DNA of 64,000 nt from Microbulbifer aggregans. Its GTDB lineage: Bacteria > Pseudomonadota > Gammaproteobacteria > Pseudomonadales > Cellvibrionaceae. Numbering within the stretch: the first letter of the stretch is position 1; every line of letters starts with the position of its first letter. The position numbers were made by a program, and so were the translations under genes. Of this stretch, positions 23,177-35,010 are shown in pieces. Location of the stretch: positions 3,751,501-3,815,500 of the forward strand of contig NZ_CP014143.1 of NCBI RefSeq assembly GCF_001750105.1. Reading direction: 5' to 3'. The notes beneath the pieces were generated by a model. The model saw only the letters and a list, made by a program, of their open reading frames with translations. It did not search any database and was not told where the DNA came from.

Positions 23177-24049
23177 TTACCAGCCGGCAGCTTCCTTCAG
23201 TGCGTCGCCGATGTCGGCCAGGGAGCGCACGGTTTTGACACCGGCGTCTTCCAGCGCGGCGAATTTCTCGTCCGCAGTGCCCTTGCCACCGGAGATGATC
23301 GCACCAGCGTGGCCCATGCGCTTTCCGGGAGGAGCAGTTACACCAGCGATGTAGGAAACCACCGGCTTGGTGACATTTTCCTTGATGTAGGCTGCCGCCT
23401 CTTCTTCCGCAGTACCGCCGATCTCACCGATCATAACGATCGCTTCGGTCTGCGGATCCTTTTCGAACATCTCCAGGATGTCGATGAAGTTGGAACCCGG
23501 GATGGGGTCGCCGCCGATGCCCACACAGGTGGACTGGCCGAAGCCGTGGTCGGTGGTCTGCTTGACCGCTTCATAGGTCAGGGTACCGGAACGGGAAACG
23601 ATGCCCACTTTGCCCGGCTTGTGGATGTGGCCCGGCATGATGCCGATCTTGCACTCACCGGGAGTGATCACGCCCGGGCAGTTCGGGCCAATCAGGCGTA
23701 CGCCCAGCTCGTCACACTTAACCTTCGCATCCAGCATATCCAGAGTCGGAATGCCTTCGGTAATGCAGACGATCAGCTTGATGCCAGCGTTGGCCGCTTC
23801 CAGGATGGAATCCTTACAGAACGGGGCCGGAACGTAGATCACAGAGGCTTCAGCGCCAGTGGCCTCGACCGCTTCTTTTACGGTGTTGAAGACCGGCAGG
23901 CCCAGGTGCTCCTGGCCGCCCTTACCCGGAGTGACACCGCCAACCATCTTGGTGCCGTAAGCGATGGCCTGTTCGGAGTGGAAGGTACCCTGGGAGCCGG
24001 TGAAGCCCTGACAGATGACCTTGGTATCTTTGTTAATCAGTACGGACAT
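23177..24049 (-). CDS. sucD: Succinyl-CoA synthetase alpha subunit
   Basis: A 290-residue alpha subunit of succinyl-CoA ligase, which makes succinate and ATP or GTP from succinyl-CoA in the TCA cycle. The CoA-binding N domain has [18 protein letters not shown] (16-33) and the phosphorylated His lies in the MGHAGAI loop near residue 247. [11 protein letters not shown] is also visible. It starts 2 bases after the sucC stop codon, and a strong terminator follows it. Length equals that of E. coli SucD (289). Confidence 0.97.
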   Translation of the reverse strand: MSVLINKDTKVICQGFTGSQGTFHSEQAIAYGTKMVGGVTPGKGGQEHLGLPVFNTVKEAVEATGAEASVIYVPAPFCKDSILEAANAGIKLIVCITEGIPTLDMLDAKVKCDELGVRLIGPNCPGVITPGECKIGIMPGHIHKPGKVGIVSRSGTLTYEAVKQTTDHGFGQSTCVGIGGDPIPGSNFIDILEMFEKDPQTEAIVMIGEIGGTAEEEAAAYIKENVTKPVVSYIAGVTAPPGKRMGHAGAIISGGKGTADEKFAALEDAGVKTVRSLADIGDALKEAAGW

Positions 24050-24051
24050 GA

Positions 24052-25218
24052 TTATTTACCCTCCGCCGCTTTAACCACTTGCTGAGCCGCGTCGGTCAGG
24101 CTGGTGGCCGCGATAATGTTCAGACCGCTCTCGCTCAGTACCTTGGCACCCAGGTCTGCGTTGTTGCCTTCCAGGCGCACCACAACGGGAATTTTCACGC
24201 CCACTTCTTTCACAGCGCCGATCACGCCCTCTGCGATCATGTCGCAACGCACGATGCCGCCGAAAATGTTGATGAGAACAGCTTTTACGTTCTCATCGGA
24301 CAGGATGATTTTGAACGCCTCAACCACGCGCTCCTTGGTGGCGCCGCCGCCCACGTCCAGGAAGTTGGCCGGCTTGCCGCCGTGCAGGTTGACGATATCC
24401 ATGGTGCCCATGGCCAGGCCGGCACCGTTTACCATGCAGCCGATGTTGCCATCGAGTGCTACGTAGTTCAGGTCCCACTTGGCGGCGTGCGCTTCACGGG
24501 CATCTTCCTGAGTCGGATCGTGCATTTCGCGCAGGTCCGCGTGGCGGTACAGGGCATTGCTGTCGATCACAACTTTGGCATCCAGGCAGTGCAGGTTGCC
24601 TTCATCGGTGATTACCAGCGGGTTGATTTCCAGCAGCGCCAGGTCTTTCTCTTCGAACATCTTGGCGAGGCCGAGGAAGATCTTGGTGAACTGCTTCACC
24701 TGAGTCGGGTTCAGGCCCAGCTTGAACGCCAGCTCACGCGCCTGGTAAGGCTGAGCGCCTACCAGCGGGTCGATAGTGGCCTTGAGAATCTTTTCCGGAG
24801 TCTCTTCCGCAACCTTCTCGATCTCAACACCGCCCTCGGTGGAGGCCATGAAAACGATGCGGCGGGTAGAACGGTCTACCACAGCACCCAGGTAGAGTTC
24901 CTGAGCGATGTCGGTGCAGCTCTCAACCAGAATACGGGAGACCGGCTGACCGTTTTCGTCTGTCTGATAAGTTACCAGGCGCTCGCCCAGCCACTTCTTG
25001 GCGAACTCTTCAATCTCCGCCTTGGAATCCACCAGCTTTACACCGCCGGCCTTGCCGCGGCCACCGGCGTGTACCTGGGCCTTTACCACCCACTTGTCGC
25101 CACCGATTTCATCTGCCGCTGCTGCTGCCGCTGCCGGGGTTTCCGCTGCAATGCCTTTGGAAACCGGCAATCCGTATGCTGCAAACAGTTGTTTGCCCTG
25201 ATACTCATGCAAGTTCAT
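24052..25218 (-). CDS. sucC: Succinyl-CoA synthetase beta subunit
   Basis: A 388-residue beta subunit, the same length as in E. coli, with an ATP-grasp fold. It shows the N-terminal [18 protein letters not shown], the lysine-rich [19 protein letters not shown] and the subunit-interface GGGATKERV. It binds nucleotide and succinate and pairs with SucD. ATG 25218 is chosen over an earlier in-frame codon because MNLHEYQ is the invariant family start. It is first of sucCD, separated from lpd by 178 bases that contain hairpins. Confidence 0.96.
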   Translation of the reverse strand: MNLHEYQGKQLFAAYGLPVSKGIAAETPAAAAAAADEIGGDKWVVKAQVHAGGRGKAGGVKLVDSKAEIEEFAKKWLGERLVTYQTDENGQPVSRILVESCTDIAQELYLGAVVDRSTRRIVFMASTEGGVEIEKVAEETPEKILKATIDPLVGAQPYQARELAFKLGLNPTQVKQFTKIFLGLAKMFEEKDLALLEINPLVITDEGNLHCLDAKVVIDSNALYRHADLREMHDPTQEDAREAHAAKWDLNYVALDGNIGCMVNGAGLAMGTMDIVNLHGGKPANFLDVGGGATKERVVEAFKIILSDENVKAVLINIFGGIVRCDMIAEGVIGAVKEVGVKIPVVVRLEGNNADLGAKVLSESGLNIIAATSLTDAAQQVVKAAEGK

Positions 25219-25396
25219 AGTTGATACCAATTCACTTTTGAAAAATTAGAGGTCGGGTTTTCCTTTCCCGCATCCATAATGGGCAAACGGTTGCCACGAA
25301 TGACGTAAAGGCAGGGCCCATATCAGTGGAACCTGCCTTTTTCGTTCGCCCGAACGAGACAGGGCGAACATAAAGCCCGCCCCTACTTCCTGATTG
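25219..25396 (-). promoter_or_regulatory. lpd-sucC gap with two hairpins
   Basis: Two inverted repeats lie between lpd and sucC. GTTCGCCC/GGGCGAAC (about 25345-25370) has a 10-base loop, and GGCAGG/CCTGCC (about 25311-25336) is followed on the + strand by T5. Neither makes a clear minus-strand terminator. They may partly uncouple or stabilise sucCD mRNA, or act as a leader for sucC. Confidence 0.4.
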
Positions 25397-26863
<1,467 letters not shown>

Positions 26864-26871
26864 TCAGGTTT

Positions 26872-26895
26872 CTGCGGGAGCATCGGCTCCCGCAG
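26872..26895. other. Perfect 10-bp hairpin between sucB and lpd
   Basis: CTGCGGGAGC (26872-26881) pairs with GCTCCCGCAG (26886-26895) around a 4-base loop. There is no T run, so it is not a classic terminator. It fits an mRNA-processing or 3'-end-stabilising structure within the operon. Confidence 0.6.
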
Positions 26896-26914
26896 GACGA
26901 GTTACTTCGCGTGC

Positions 26915-28117
26915 TTAGACTTCCAGCAGGATGCGCGCGGGATCCTCGATCATTTCCTTGATCGCCACCAGGAAACCAACAGCCTCTTTGCCGTCGATGA
27001 GGCGGTGGTCGTAAGACAGCGCCAGGTACATCATCGGCAGGATTTCCACCTTGCCGTCAACCGCCATCGGGCGCTCCTGGATTTTGTGCATGCCCAGAAT
27101 CGCAGTCTGCGGCGGGTTCAGGATCGGGGTGGACAGCAGAGAACCGAACACACCACCGTTAGTGATGGTGAAGGTACCACCGGTCATCTCCTCGATGGAC
27201 AGCTTGCCGTCGCGGGCGCGCAAGCCCAGGTCGCGAATATTGTTTTCCATATCCGCCAGACCCATGTTCTCGGCGTTACGCAGGATCGGTACCACCAGGC
27301 CCTTGGGAGAGGAAACCGCCACACCGATATCCTGGTACCCGTGATAGACGATGTCGTCGCCGTCGATGGAAGCGTTCACTGCCGGGTAGCGCTTGAGCGC
27401 TTCCACGGCGGCCTTCACGAAGAAGCCCATGAAGCCCAGGCGGGTGCCGTTGTGGGTTTTCTCGAACAGATCCTTGTAGTTCTTGCGCAGGTCCATGACC
27501 GGCTTCATGTTCACCTCATTGAAGGTGGTGAGCATGGCGGTGGACTGAGAGGCGTCCAGCAGGCGCTCGGCGATGCGCTTGCGCATACGGGTCATCGGGA
27601 CGCGCTTCTCGACGCGCTCGCCCGCGGCAACCGGCACTTCAGCGGCCGCAGACGGTGCAGCCGCAGCCGGAGCAGTGCCAGCCTTCATCACGTCTTCCTT
27701 CAGGACGCGACCGCCCTTACCGGAACCCTCGACGCCGGCCAGATCAACGCCCTTTTCGGCCGCCATTTTCTTGGCAGAGGGCATGGCAATCTTCTCGCCA
27801 CCGGCAGCCGGAGCGGCTTCGGATTTCTCCTCCGCTTTTTCCTCGGCCTTGGCTTCCTCGCCGCCGGCACTGCCGCCAGCACCTTCCTCAAACTTGGCGA
27901 TCACCTCATTGGAGAGAACGGTGTCGCCCTCGTCCTTGATGATTTCGCTGAGGGCGCCGTCAGCCGGGGCCACGACTTCCAGGACCACCTTGTCGGTTTC
28001 GATATCCACGATCAGTTCATCGCGGGAGACGGCCTCACCGGGCTTCTTGTGCCAGGTGGCAACAGTGCCATCCTGAACGGATTCCGGGAAAGTTGGCGCT
28101 TTAATCTCGATCGTCAT
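26915..28117 (-). CDS. sucB: Dihydrolipoyllysine succinyltransferase (E2 of 2-oxoglutarate dehydrogenase)
   Basis: A 400-residue E2. The N-terminal lipoyl domain carries the lipoyl-Lys in ETDKVVLEV (about residue 43). A flexible Ala/Glu/Lys linker (about 80-105) is followed by a peripheral-subunit-binding domain ([15 protein letters not shown]) and a second Ala/Pro linker. The catalytic domain (from about 170) ends with the acyltransferase motif [13 protein letters not shown]. It transfers succinyl groups to CoA. It lies between sucA (46 bases upstream) and lpd. Confidence 0.97.
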   Translation of the reverse strand: MTIEIKAPTFPESVQDGTVATWHKKPGEAVSRDELIVDIETDKVVLEVVAPADGALSEIIKDEGDTVLSNEVIAKFEEGAGGSAGGEEAKAEEKAEEKSEAAPAAGGEKIAMPSAKKMAAEKGVDLAGVEGSGKGGRVLKEDVMKAGTAPAAAAPSAAAEVPVAAGERVEKRVPMTRMRKRIAERLLDASQSTAMLTTFNEVNMKPVMDLRKNYKDLFEKTHNGTRLGFMGFFVKAAVEALKRYPAVNASIDGDDIVYHGYQDIGVAVSSPKGLVVPILRNAENMGLADMENNIRDLGLRARDGKLSIEEMTGGTFTITNGGVFGSLLSTPILNPPQTAILGMHKIQERPMAVDGKVEILPMMYLALSYDHRLIDGKEAVGFLVAIKEMIEDPARILLEV

Positions 28118-28162
28118 TTTTCCTGTTCCTGAGATTGACTCTTCACTAATTACTGCCGCCGA

Positions 28163-30988
28163 TTACTTGACGGTCAGCGCCTCGTTGATGAACTTGTTCT
28201 GTTCTTCCAAGTGCGTGGACATATAACCCGCTGCCGGGGCCGCGGAGGCCGGCCGGCCAACGTATTCCAGTTCCAGCTTCGGATGCGATTCTGCCAGAAG
28301 GCGACGCATGTGATGCTGACTGTGATACCAGGCCCCCTGGTTCATGGGCTCTTCCTGGCACCAGGCCACGCTCTTGATGTTCTTGAATGCAGAAACTGCA
28401 TCCAGGAACTCTTCGTCCGGGAAGGGATAGAGCTGTTCGATGCGCACAAACGCAACATCGTCCTGCTCCCGCTCCATGCGCGCTTCCAGCAAATGGTAGT
28501 AAACCTTGCCGGAGCAAAGGATCAGGCGCTTCACCTTGGCCGGGTCGACACCCTGGTCCTGAATCACGTTGTGGAACTGGCCACTGGCCAGCTCGTCCAG
28601 GCTGGAGGTTGCCAGCTTGTGGCGGAGAATCCACTTCGGGCTCATGATCACCAGCGGGCGGCGCATCGGACGAATGGCCTGGCGACGCAGCAGGTGGAAG
28701 ATCTGAGCCGGGGTGGTGGCGTTACATACCTGGATATTGTGTTCGGCACACAGCTGCATGAAGCGCTCGAGACGGGCGGAGGAGTGCTCCGGACCCTGCC
28801 CCTCATAGCCGTGCGGCAGCAACATCACCAGGCCACACATGCGGCCCCACTTGTGCTCGCCGGAAGTGATGAACTGGTCGATCACCACCTGGGCACCGTT
28901 GGCGAAGTCGCCGAACTGGGCTTCCCAGATCACCAGGGACTTGGGCGTGGTGGTGGCGTAACCGTATTCGAACGCCAGCACACCCTCTTCCGACAGCAGG
29001 GAATCGTAGATGTAGAACGGCGGCTGGCCGTCATACATGTTCTGCAGCGGCACGTAGGACTGGCCGTCCTTCTGGCTGTGGATCACCGCGTGACGGTGGG
29101 AGAAGGTACCACGACCCACGTCCTCACCGGTCAGGCGTATCAGGTAACCCTGCTCCAGCAGTGTGCCGTAAGCCAGTGTCTCGGCCATGCCCCAGTTCAG
29201 TGGCAATGCTCCACCGGCCATCTTGCGGCGGTCTTCGTAGATCTTGGAAACCTGCCGCTGCAGTACGACACCGTCGGGCACCGCGGTCATGCGGCCGGCC
29301 ACGTCTTTGAGCTTGGCCAGCGGGAAGCTGGTATCGCCTTCCACGGTCCATTCGTGATTCAGGTACGGGCTCCAGTCGACGAACATGGATTCGTCGGGCT
29401 GCTTCACCAGACCGGTGGCAACGTCCTCACCCCGATCCAGCTTGTCGCGATAGTCGTTGGCGAGTTTGTCCGCTTCGGCCTTGTCCAGCACCTTCTCTTC
29501 CACCAGTTTCTCGGCGTAGAGGGTGCGGGTGGTCTTCTGCTTGCGGATTGCCTGGTACATCAACGGCTGGGTACCGGACGGATCGTCGGTCTCGTTGTGA
29601 CCGCGACGACGGTAGCAAACCAGGTCGATGACAATGTCTTTCTTGAACTCGTAGCGGTAGTCCACCGCCAGCAGGCCGGCCAGTACGACCATTTCCGGGT
29701 CGTCACCGTTCACGTGCAGTACCGGAGCGTCGATCATCTTGGCGACGTCAGTACAGTACTCGGTGGAGCGGGCGTCCTCGCGCTTGCTGGTGGTAAAGCC
29801 GACCTGGTTGTTGAGCACGATATGGATACTGCCGCCGGTGTAGTAACCGCGGGTCTGGGACATCTGCAGGGTTTCCTGCACCACGCCCTGACCGGCAAAG
29901 GCCGCATCGCCGTGGATGTTGATCGGCATCACCTTCTCGCCGGTGTTGTCAGTGCGGCGATCCTGGCGCGCACGCACGGAGCCGACCACTACCGGGGCAC
30001 AGATCTCCAGATGCGAGGGGTTAAAGGCCAGCGCCAGGTGCACTTCCCCGCCAGGAGTCATCACGTTGGAGGAGAAGCCCTGGTGGTATTTAACGTCACC
30101 GGAGGTATCCAGGGTCTTCTTGCCCTCGAACTCCTCAAACAGGTCGGCCGGGTTCTTACCCAGGATATTGACCAGGGTGTTGAGGCGACCACGGTGGGCC
30201 ATGCCCATCACCACTTCCTTCACACCGTAGGTGCCGGAGCGGCGGATCAGCGCGTCCATCAACGGGATCAGGCTCTCGCCGCCCTCGACGCCAAAGCGCT
30301 TGGTGCCCGGGTACTTGGAATCCAGGTGGCGCTCCAGGCCCTCAGCGGCAGAGAGACGCTGCAGGATTTCCTTGCGGATATCGGCACCGAAGTTAGGACG
30401 CGCCTGACTGCGCTCGAGGCGCTGCTGAAACCACTGCTGCTCTTCGAGATTCGAAAGATGCATGATTTCGGCGCCGAGATTGCCGCAATAGGTGCGCTCC
30501 AGCCCTTCTACAATCTCCCGCAGGGTGGCTTCGCCCTGGCCAAAGAAAAGATCGCCGGTCTGGAAAGTGGTGTCGAAGTCGCCTTCGGTCAGGCCGTGGT
30601 AATTCAGCTGCAGATCCGGCACCTGCTCACGGGCCATCAGGCCGAGCGGGTCGAGCGTGGCCTTCTTGTGGCCGCGGTGGCGGTAGGAATTGATCAGCTG
30701 CAGGACACGGACCTGCTTACGCTCGTGCTCGACATTGATAGCGCCGGCACCGGGTGCAGCCAGCGGGCGGGTGCGGTTCTTGGCCAGCAGCTCAAAATGG
30801 GCACGGATGGCCTCGTGGGATACGTCACCACCCGCCACACGCGGGAGGCTGTCAAAGTAATTGCGCCATTCCTCCGGCACGCCACTGGGATCGTGCAGAT
30901 AGGTTTCGTAGAGGTCCTCCACGTAGGCGGCGTTGCCCCCGGAGATATGGGAGCTACGCCACAGCTGCTCCATGGTGCTTTCGTGCAT
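28163..30988 (-). CDS. sucA: 2-oxoglutarate dehydrogenase E1 component
   Basis: A 941-residue thiamine-diphosphate enzyme (E. coli 933) that decarboxylates 2-oxoglutarate and passes the succinyl group to SucB. It has the SucB-binding N-terminal segment (MEQLWRSSHISGGNAAYVE), GMAHRGRLNTLVNI, a ThDP-binding HGDAAFAGQGVVQE stretch and a C-terminal transketolase-like domain. The frame is open 38 codons further up, but ATG 30988 has AGG about 8 bases before it and matches the family start. A terminator-like hairpin separates it from sdhB. Confidence 0.97.
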   Translation of the reverse strand: MHESTMEQLWRSSHISGGNAAYVEDLYETYLHDPSGVPEEWRNYFDSLPRVAGGDVSHEAIRAHFELLAKNRTRPLAAPGAGAINVEHERKQVRVLQLINSYRHRGHKKATLDPLGLMAREQVPDLQLNYHGLTEGDFDTTFQTGDLFFGQGEATLREIVEGLERTYCGNLGAEIMHLSNLEEQQWFQQRLERSQARPNFGADIRKEILQRLSAAEGLERHLDSKYPGTKRFGVEGGESLIPLMDALIRRSGTYGVKEVVMGMAHRGRLNTLVNILGKNPADLFEEFEGKKTLDTSGDVKYHQGFSSNVMTPGGEVHLALAFNPSHLEICAPVVVGSVRARQDRRTDNTGEKVMPINIHGDAAFAGQGVVQETLQMSQTRGYYTGGSIHIVLNNQVGFTTSKREDARSTEYCTDVAKMIDAPVLHVNGDDPEMVVLAGLLAVDYRYEFKKDIVIDLVCYRRRGHNETDDPSGTQPLMYQAIRKQKTTRTLYAEKLVEEKVLDKAEADKLANDYRDKLDRGEDVATGLVKQPDESMFVDWSPYLNHEWTVEGDTSFPLAKLKDVAGRMTAVPDGVVLQRQVSKIYEDRRKMAGGALPLNWGMAETLAYGTLLEQGYLIRLTGEDVGRGTFSHRHAVIHSQKDGQSYVPLQNMYDGQPPFYIYDSLLSEEGVLAFEYGYATTTPKSLVIWEAQFGDFANGAQVVIDQFITSGEHKWGRMCGLVMLLPHGYEGQGPEHSSARLERFMQLCAEHNIQVCNATTPAQIFHLLRRQAIRPMRRPLVIMSPKWILRHKLATSSLDELASGQFHNVIQDQGVDPAKVKRLILCSGKVYYHLLEARMEREQDDVAFVRIEQLYPFPDEEFLDAVSAFKNIKSVAWCQEEPMNQGAWYHSQHHMRRLLAESHPKLELEYVGRPASAAPAAGYMSTHLEEQNKFINEALTVK

Positions 30989-31164
30989 GTTGATGCCTAC
31001 CTCGTTGCAGTGCCCGTCGGCGGCACTGCGCTTTTCAGTGTTCCTGCCTGCCGTGGGCGGTCCGATCACCCGCGGCACCAGCGCCATTCCAGCTGGCGCC
31101 AAAGCCTAGTTGCAACAAAACGCCAGTTGCCGCTGCCCGTGAATCGACCCTTTGGCCAACTCAC

Positions 31165-31198
31165 AAAAGGGGAGGTGCCGTCAGTCACCTCCCCTTTT
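31165..31198. terminator. Bidirectional terminator between sdhB and sucA
   Basis: AAAAGGGGAGGTG (31165-31177) pairs with CACCTCCCCTTTT (31186-31198) around an 8-base loop: a 9-base G+C-rich stem with A/T runs on both sides. It should end sdhCDAB transcripts, fully or partly, before sucA. Confidence 0.88.
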
Positions 31199-31235
31199 TA
31201 TTCTGGCAGCGGCTCAGGCGCCGTCGCTTGATGCT

Positions 31236-31269
31236 GTCATTCCCGTTTGGCCGCGGCCAGCGGGAATCC
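31236..31269 (-). repeat. REP-like palindrome (family copy A)
   Basis: GTCATTCCCG at 31236-31245 faces CGGGAATCC at 31261-31269. It is the reverse-oriented relative of similar elements at 55581-55608, 57816-57844 and 58779-58832, which share an approximate GGATxCCGG...CCGGxATGACGA pattern. All are intergenic. Confidence 0.5.
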
Positions 31270-31292
31270 GCTCCTGAGACACCGGCGCCGAA

Positions 31293-31997
31293 TCAGACGG
31301 CGCGGGTCAGCAGCATATTGCGGATGTGGCCAATCGCCCGGGTCGGGTTGAGACCCTTGGGGCACACATTCACGCAGTTCTGGATACCGTGGCAGCGGAA
31401 TACGCTGAAGGGGTCATCCAGATTGGACAGACGTTCCTCGGTGGCGGTGTCGCGGCTGTCCGCCAGGAAGCGGTAGGCCTGCAGCAGGCCCGCCGGGCCG
31501 ATGAACTTGTCCGGGTTCCACCAGAAAGAAGGACATGCTGTGGAGCAACAGGCACAGAGGATGCACTCGTACAGTCCGTCCAGCTTTTCGCGATCTTCCG
31601 GGCTCTGCAGACGCTCGATGGCCGGAGCCGGAGTGTCGTTCTGCAGGTACGGCTCGATCTTTTTGTACTGCTCGTAGAACTGTTCCATATCCACAACCAG
31701 GTCGCGGATCACCGGCAGGCCCGGCAGCGGACGCAGGACCAGCTTGCCCTTGGGCGCCGCCTCGGACAGCGGCGTGGTGCAGGCCAGGCCATTGCGGCCG
31801 GAAATGTTCATACCGTCGGACCCACACACACCTTCACGGCAGGAGCGACGGAAAGACAGGGTGGAGTCCTCGGCCTTCAGCATCTCGAGTACGTCCAGCA
31901 CCATCAGGTCCTTGCCCTGGGTGTCCAGCTCGTAGTCCTGCATGTAGGGAGCCTTGTCGGTCTCCGGGTTGTAACGGTAAATGCTTACTTTCAACAT
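31293..31997 (-). CDS. sdhB: Succinate dehydrogenase iron-sulfur subunit
   Basis: A 234-residue subunit B carrying the 2Fe-2S, 4Fe-4S and 3Fe-4S centres. Cys clusters are CREGVCGSDG (2Fe-2S), CILCACCSTACPSFWW and CHGIQNCVNVCPKGL. It passes electrons from SdhA FADH2 to ubiquinone at SdhCD in the inner membrane. ATG 31997 matches the family start MLKVSIYRYNPE; the frame is open 31 codons upstream but without similarity. It is last of sdhCDAB, with a terminator following. Confidence 0.97.
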   Translation of the reverse strand: MLKVSIYRYNPETDKAPYMQDYELDTQGKDLMVLDVLEMLKAEDSTLSFRRSCREGVCGSDGMNISGRNGLACTTPLSEAAPKGKLVLRPLPGLPVIRDLVVDMEQFYEQYKKIEPYLQNDTPAPAIERLQSPEDREKLDGLYECILCACCSTACPSFWWNPDKFIGPAGLLQAYRFLADSRDTATEERLSNLDDPFSVFRCHGIQNCVNVCPKGLNPTRAIGHIRNMLLTRAV

Positions 31998-32040
31998 ATG
32001 TCTGCTTCCGAATGAAGGGCGCCGAGCGCCCTGCAATCTC

Positions 32041-33813
32041 TTAGTAGGTGCGGGCCTTAGGCTCGAACGCCTCCATGGTGGTCGGTGCAAAGTTCACCGC
32101 GCGCTTGCCGACACGTTTCTCTGCCGGGAAGAACATGGAGTGGCACAGCCAGTTCTCGTCGTCACGTTCCTGGAAGTCTTCGCGGGCGTGGGCACCACGG
32201 CTCTCGACGCGGGTCTCTGCGGCAATGGCAGTCGCCTCGGCCACTTCCAGCAGGTTCTGCAGTTCCAGCGCTTCGATACGGGCGGTATTGAAGGCGCGGC
32301 TCTTGTCGTCCAGGCGCACGTTCTCGATACGGCCACGCAGCTCTTCCAGCTTCTTGACACCTTCAGCCATGTAGTCACCGCGACGGAATACACCGAAGTG
32401 GTTCTGCATAACGTTCTGCAGGTCACGACGCAGGTCGGCGGCCTTCTCGCCGTCGTTCTTGTTCTCGAGGTTGTTCAGGCGCGCCATGGCGGCCTCGAGA
32501 TCCGACTCGGAAGCCTCGCGGTGCTCGATACCCTCGCGCAGGGACTGCTCGATGAACAGGCCGGAAGCGCGACCGAAGACCACCAGGTCCAGCAGGGAGT
32601 TACCACCCAGACGGTTGGCGCCGTGTACGGACACACAGGCAACCTCACCACAGGCATAGAAACCGTCGATGACCTGATCGTTGCCGGAAGCGTCCTGGGT
32701 CAGGGCCTGGCCGTGCACATTGGTGGGGATACCACCCATCATGTAGTGACAGGTCGGCACCACCGGGATCGGGGCCTTGACCGGATCCACGTGGGCAAAG
32801 GTCTTGGCCAGCTCACAGATACCCGGCAGGCGGCTGTTCAGCACTTCCTCACCCAGGTGGTCGAGCTTCAGGAATACGTGGTCGCCTTCCGGACCGGCAC
32901 CGCGGCCATCGAGGATCTCCAGCACCATAGAGCGGGCCACCACGTCGCGAGAGGCCAGGTCTTTGGCGTTTGGAGCGTACCGCTCCATGAAACGCTCGCC
33001 ATCCTTGTTGATCAGGTAGCCACCCTCACCGCGGCAACCTTCGGTTACCAGTACGCCGGCACCGTGGATGCCAGTCGGGTGGAACTGCCACATTTCCATG
33101 TCCTGCACCGGGAAACCAGCGCGCAGGGCCATGCCAACACCGTCACCGGTGTTGATGTGGGCGTTGGTGGTGGAGGCGTAAATACGGCCGGCACCGCCAG
33201 TGGCCAGCACGGTGGCCTTGGATTTGATGAAGACCACTTCACCGTCTTCGATGGAGAGCGCGATCACACCCACCACGGCGCCATCCTGGTTCTTCACCAC
33301 GTCGACGGCGAACCACTCGTTCAGGAAGACAGTGTTGTTCTTGACGTTGTTCTGATACAGCGTGTGCAGCAGGGCGTGACCAGTACGGTCGGCTGCAGCA
33401 CAGGTACGCGCCGCCTGACCGCCGCGGCCGAAGTCCTTGGACTGGCCACCGAACGGACGCTGGTAGATACGGCCATTCTCGGTACGAGAGAAAGGCAGGC
33501 CCATGTGTTCCAGCTCGAACACGGCCTCCGGGCCAGTGGAACACATGTACTCGATCGCGTCCTGGTCACCGATATAGTCGGAACCTTTGACGGTGTCATA
33601 CATGTGCCAGCGCCAGTCGTCCTGCGGGTCAGAGCTGGCGATTGCACAGGTGATCCCCCCCTGGGCGGACACTGTGTGCGAACGGGTGGGAAAGACTTTG
33701 GTGATGACCGCGGTCTTGAAGCCGGATTGGGCCATCTGCAGGGCAGCGCGCATACCCGCGCCACCACCGCCAATTACAATCCCGTCAAAGGAAATGGTTC
33801 GCATGTTCGCCAT
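32041..33813 (-). CDS. sdhA: Succinate dehydrogenase flavoprotein subunit
   Basis: A 590-residue FAD subunit (E. coli 588) that oxidises succinate to fumarate. It has the FAD-binding [14 protein letters not shown] (about 14-27), [10 protein letters not shown] with the FAD-linking His, the substrate-site [21 protein letters not shown] and a later conserved [19 protein letters not shown]. It sits between sdhD and sdhB with short gaps and is part of Complex II. Confidence 0.98.
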   Translation of the reverse strand: MANMRTISFDGIVIGGGGAGMRAALQMAQSGFKTAVITKVFPTRSHTVSAQGGITCAIASSDPQDDWRWHMYDTVKGSDYIGDQDAIEYMCSTGPEAVFELEHMGLPFSRTENGRIYQRPFGGQSKDFGRGGQAARTCAAADRTGHALLHTLYQNNVKNNTVFLNEWFAVDVVKNQDGAVVGVIALSIEDGEVVFIKSKATVLATGGAGRIYASTTNAHINTGDGVGMALRAGFPVQDMEMWQFHPTGIHGAGVLVTEGCRGEGGYLINKDGERFMERYAPNAKDLASRDVVARSMVLEILDGRGAGPEGDHVFLKLDHLGEEVLNSRLPGICELAKTFAHVDPVKAPIPVVPTCHYMMGGIPTNVHGQALTQDASGNDQVIDGFYACGEVACVSVHGANRLGGNSLLDLVVFGRASGLFIEQSLREGIEHREASESDLEAAMARLNNLENKNDGEKAADLRRDLQNVMQNHFGVFRRGDYMAEGVKKLEELRGRIENVRLDDKSRAFNTARIEALELQNLLEVAEATAIAAETRVESRGAHAREDFQERDDENWLCHSMFFPAEKRVGKRAVNFAPTTMEAFEPKARTY

Positions 33814-33816
33814 AAA

Positions 33817-34191
33817 TTACACACCCCACAGAATTTGAATGCCCCACACCGTGTAGATCACGGCAACCGCGCCCAGCACAGTCTGCGCCAGGACTCGCAA
33901 TACGGTCGCCTTGGGACCCATCATGCGATTGGTGAGGTAGTCGGTAACAACAGACCAGAGACCGATCCAGGCGTGCACCACTACAGACAGCAGCGCTACC
34001 AGGCTGAAGATGCGCATCCAGAAGTTCTGGAACAGCGCGGACCAGGCCTGATAACCAAAGTCATCAGTCAGAAAGATGAAACCCACAATAAAGAGGGTAT
34101 AGGCAGCGAGAACCACCGCGGTAACGCGCTGGTACAGCCAATCGAAAACGCCGCTGCGGCCGAAACTAGTGACGGTCGTTACCATAACCAT
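33817..34191 (-). CDS. sdhD: Succinate dehydrogenase membrane anchor subunit
   Basis: A 124-residue membrane anchor with three helices, RVTAVVLAAYTLF near residue 22 and a haem-ligand His in VVVHAWIGLWSV, followed by DYL at the quinone site. It partners SdhC to bind haem b and ubiquinone. The start is either the listed codon or the Met two codons later; either overlaps the end of sdhC, which indicates translational coupling. Confidence 0.93.
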   Translation of the reverse strand: MVMVTTVTSFGRSGVFDWLYQRVTAVVLAAYTLFIVGFIFLTDDFGYQAWSALFQNFWMRIFSLVALLSVVVHAWIGLWSVVTDYLTNRMMGPKATVLRVLAQTVLGAVAVIYTVWGIQILWGV

Positions 34192-34553
34192 ACTCCCACT
34201 GCCAGAATCAGGATGACACTCAGGACCAGAACCAGCACGGCACCGCGCCGGCCACCTTCCAGGGACTCACCGATCCCCAGGTCCATGAATAAATGACGTA
34301 CGCCAGCCACCAGGTGATAGATGAGGGCAGCCAGGGAAGCCCACAGGATGAGCTTGGCGGGAACGCTGCTGAAAGTCTCGGCTACACTTGCGAAGCCCTG
34401 CTCGGACTCGAGACTGGTACCCAGCATCCACAACAACAGCGCCATCACGGCGAAGAGCACTACGCCGGAGACACGATGCAGAATGGAAACCAGTGCGGCA
34501 GCGGGGAGCTTAATAGTGGAAATGTCTAGATTGACAGGTCTGCTTTTGTTCAC
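34179..34553 (-). CDS. sdhC: Succinate dehydrogenase cytochrome b556 subunit
   Basis: A 124-residue three-helix subunit. Signatures are RPVNLDISTIKLP (5-17), SILHRVSGVVLF (quinone-site Ser and Arg) and HLVAGVRHLFMD with the haem-ligand His. It is first of sdhCDAB and overlaps sdhD. A good promoter is seen at 34692-34720, giving a leader of about 130 bases that could be a site of small-RNA control as in other bacteria. Confidence 0.95.
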   Translation of the reverse strand: MNKSRPVNLDISTIKLPAAALVSILHRVSGVVLFAVMALLLWMLGTSLESEQGFASVAETFSSVPAKLILWASLAALIYHLVAGVRHLFMDLGIGESLEGGRRGAVLVLVLSVILILAVGVWLW

Positions 34554-34691
34554 AGGAAAAACACCTTGTTGCCCTGAACGACCGGGCGCCCGTTAGCTTT
34601 CATTGGAGGGGCGAATCGCCTGCTGTTCACTTTGCACTCGACCTGATGAAGGCTTGTACAAAATGGCCGTACCTCGGCGCAAGCCGCGCGG

Positions 34692-34720
34692 ATTATAGGC
34701 ATTTGGCATTCAAAAGACAA
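34692..34720 (-). promoter_or_regulatory. Predicted sigma-70 promoter of sdhCDAB
   Basis: On the minus strand TTGTCT is separated by 17 bases from a perfect TATAAT. Transcription would start near 34685, leaving a leader of about 130 bases before sdhC. Confidence 0.65.
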
Positions 34721-34904
34721 TGAAACTGCGGCCTTCCCCGGCGGCCCCTTCCGGGCTCCAGATCGTAAAAACGGCTCCCTGGCGGGAGGTCAGCACCGAA
34801 TATACTTGGACGCCAGGTGGGGGTATTCAGGCAATTCCTCTCCCACTGCGAAGCGTGACCGCATATTCTGCCGTTTCCCAGCGGGTCACTCCGCCCGGTT
34901 CAGT

Positions 34905-34933
34905 TTGACAATTGGGGGCGCGACACTTAAGTT
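34905..34933 (+). promoter_or_regulatory. Predicted sigma-70 promoter of gltA
   Basis: A perfect TTGACA at 34905-34910 is followed after 17 bases by TAAGTT at 34928-34933, a weak -10. The gltA ATG lies about 70 bases downstream. Confidence 0.45.
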
Positions 34934-35010
34934 TGGCCCCGCTTAAAAGCCCGCTACGGCCCAATATGACAGGGAATCAGGCGGCATAAGAACAGTTTTA
35001 GGAGTCCGCA

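Larger units (their letters stand above)
30989..31292 (-). promoter_or_regulatory. sdhB-sucA intergenic region
   Basis: 304 bases. It holds a strong bidirectional terminator (31165-31198) and, near sdhB, a REP-like palindrome (31236-31269). The part between the terminator and the sucA start should carry a sucA promoter. No gene is seen in it. Confidence 0.6.
34554..35010. other. sdhC-gltA divergent intergenic region
   Basis: 457 bases between two divergent TCA operons. It holds predicted promoters for sdhC (34692-34720) and gltA (34905-34933), both listed separately. The part between them shows no gene and no strong repeat. Shared control of the two operons is likely from the layout. Confidence 0.6.

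Noticed and set aside
28211..31231. Long open frame on the + strand opposite sucA
   Set aside because: Antisense shadow of sucA caused by codon bias. The same applies to 25394-28132 (opposite lpd/sucB) and 31981-34296 (opposite sdhA).
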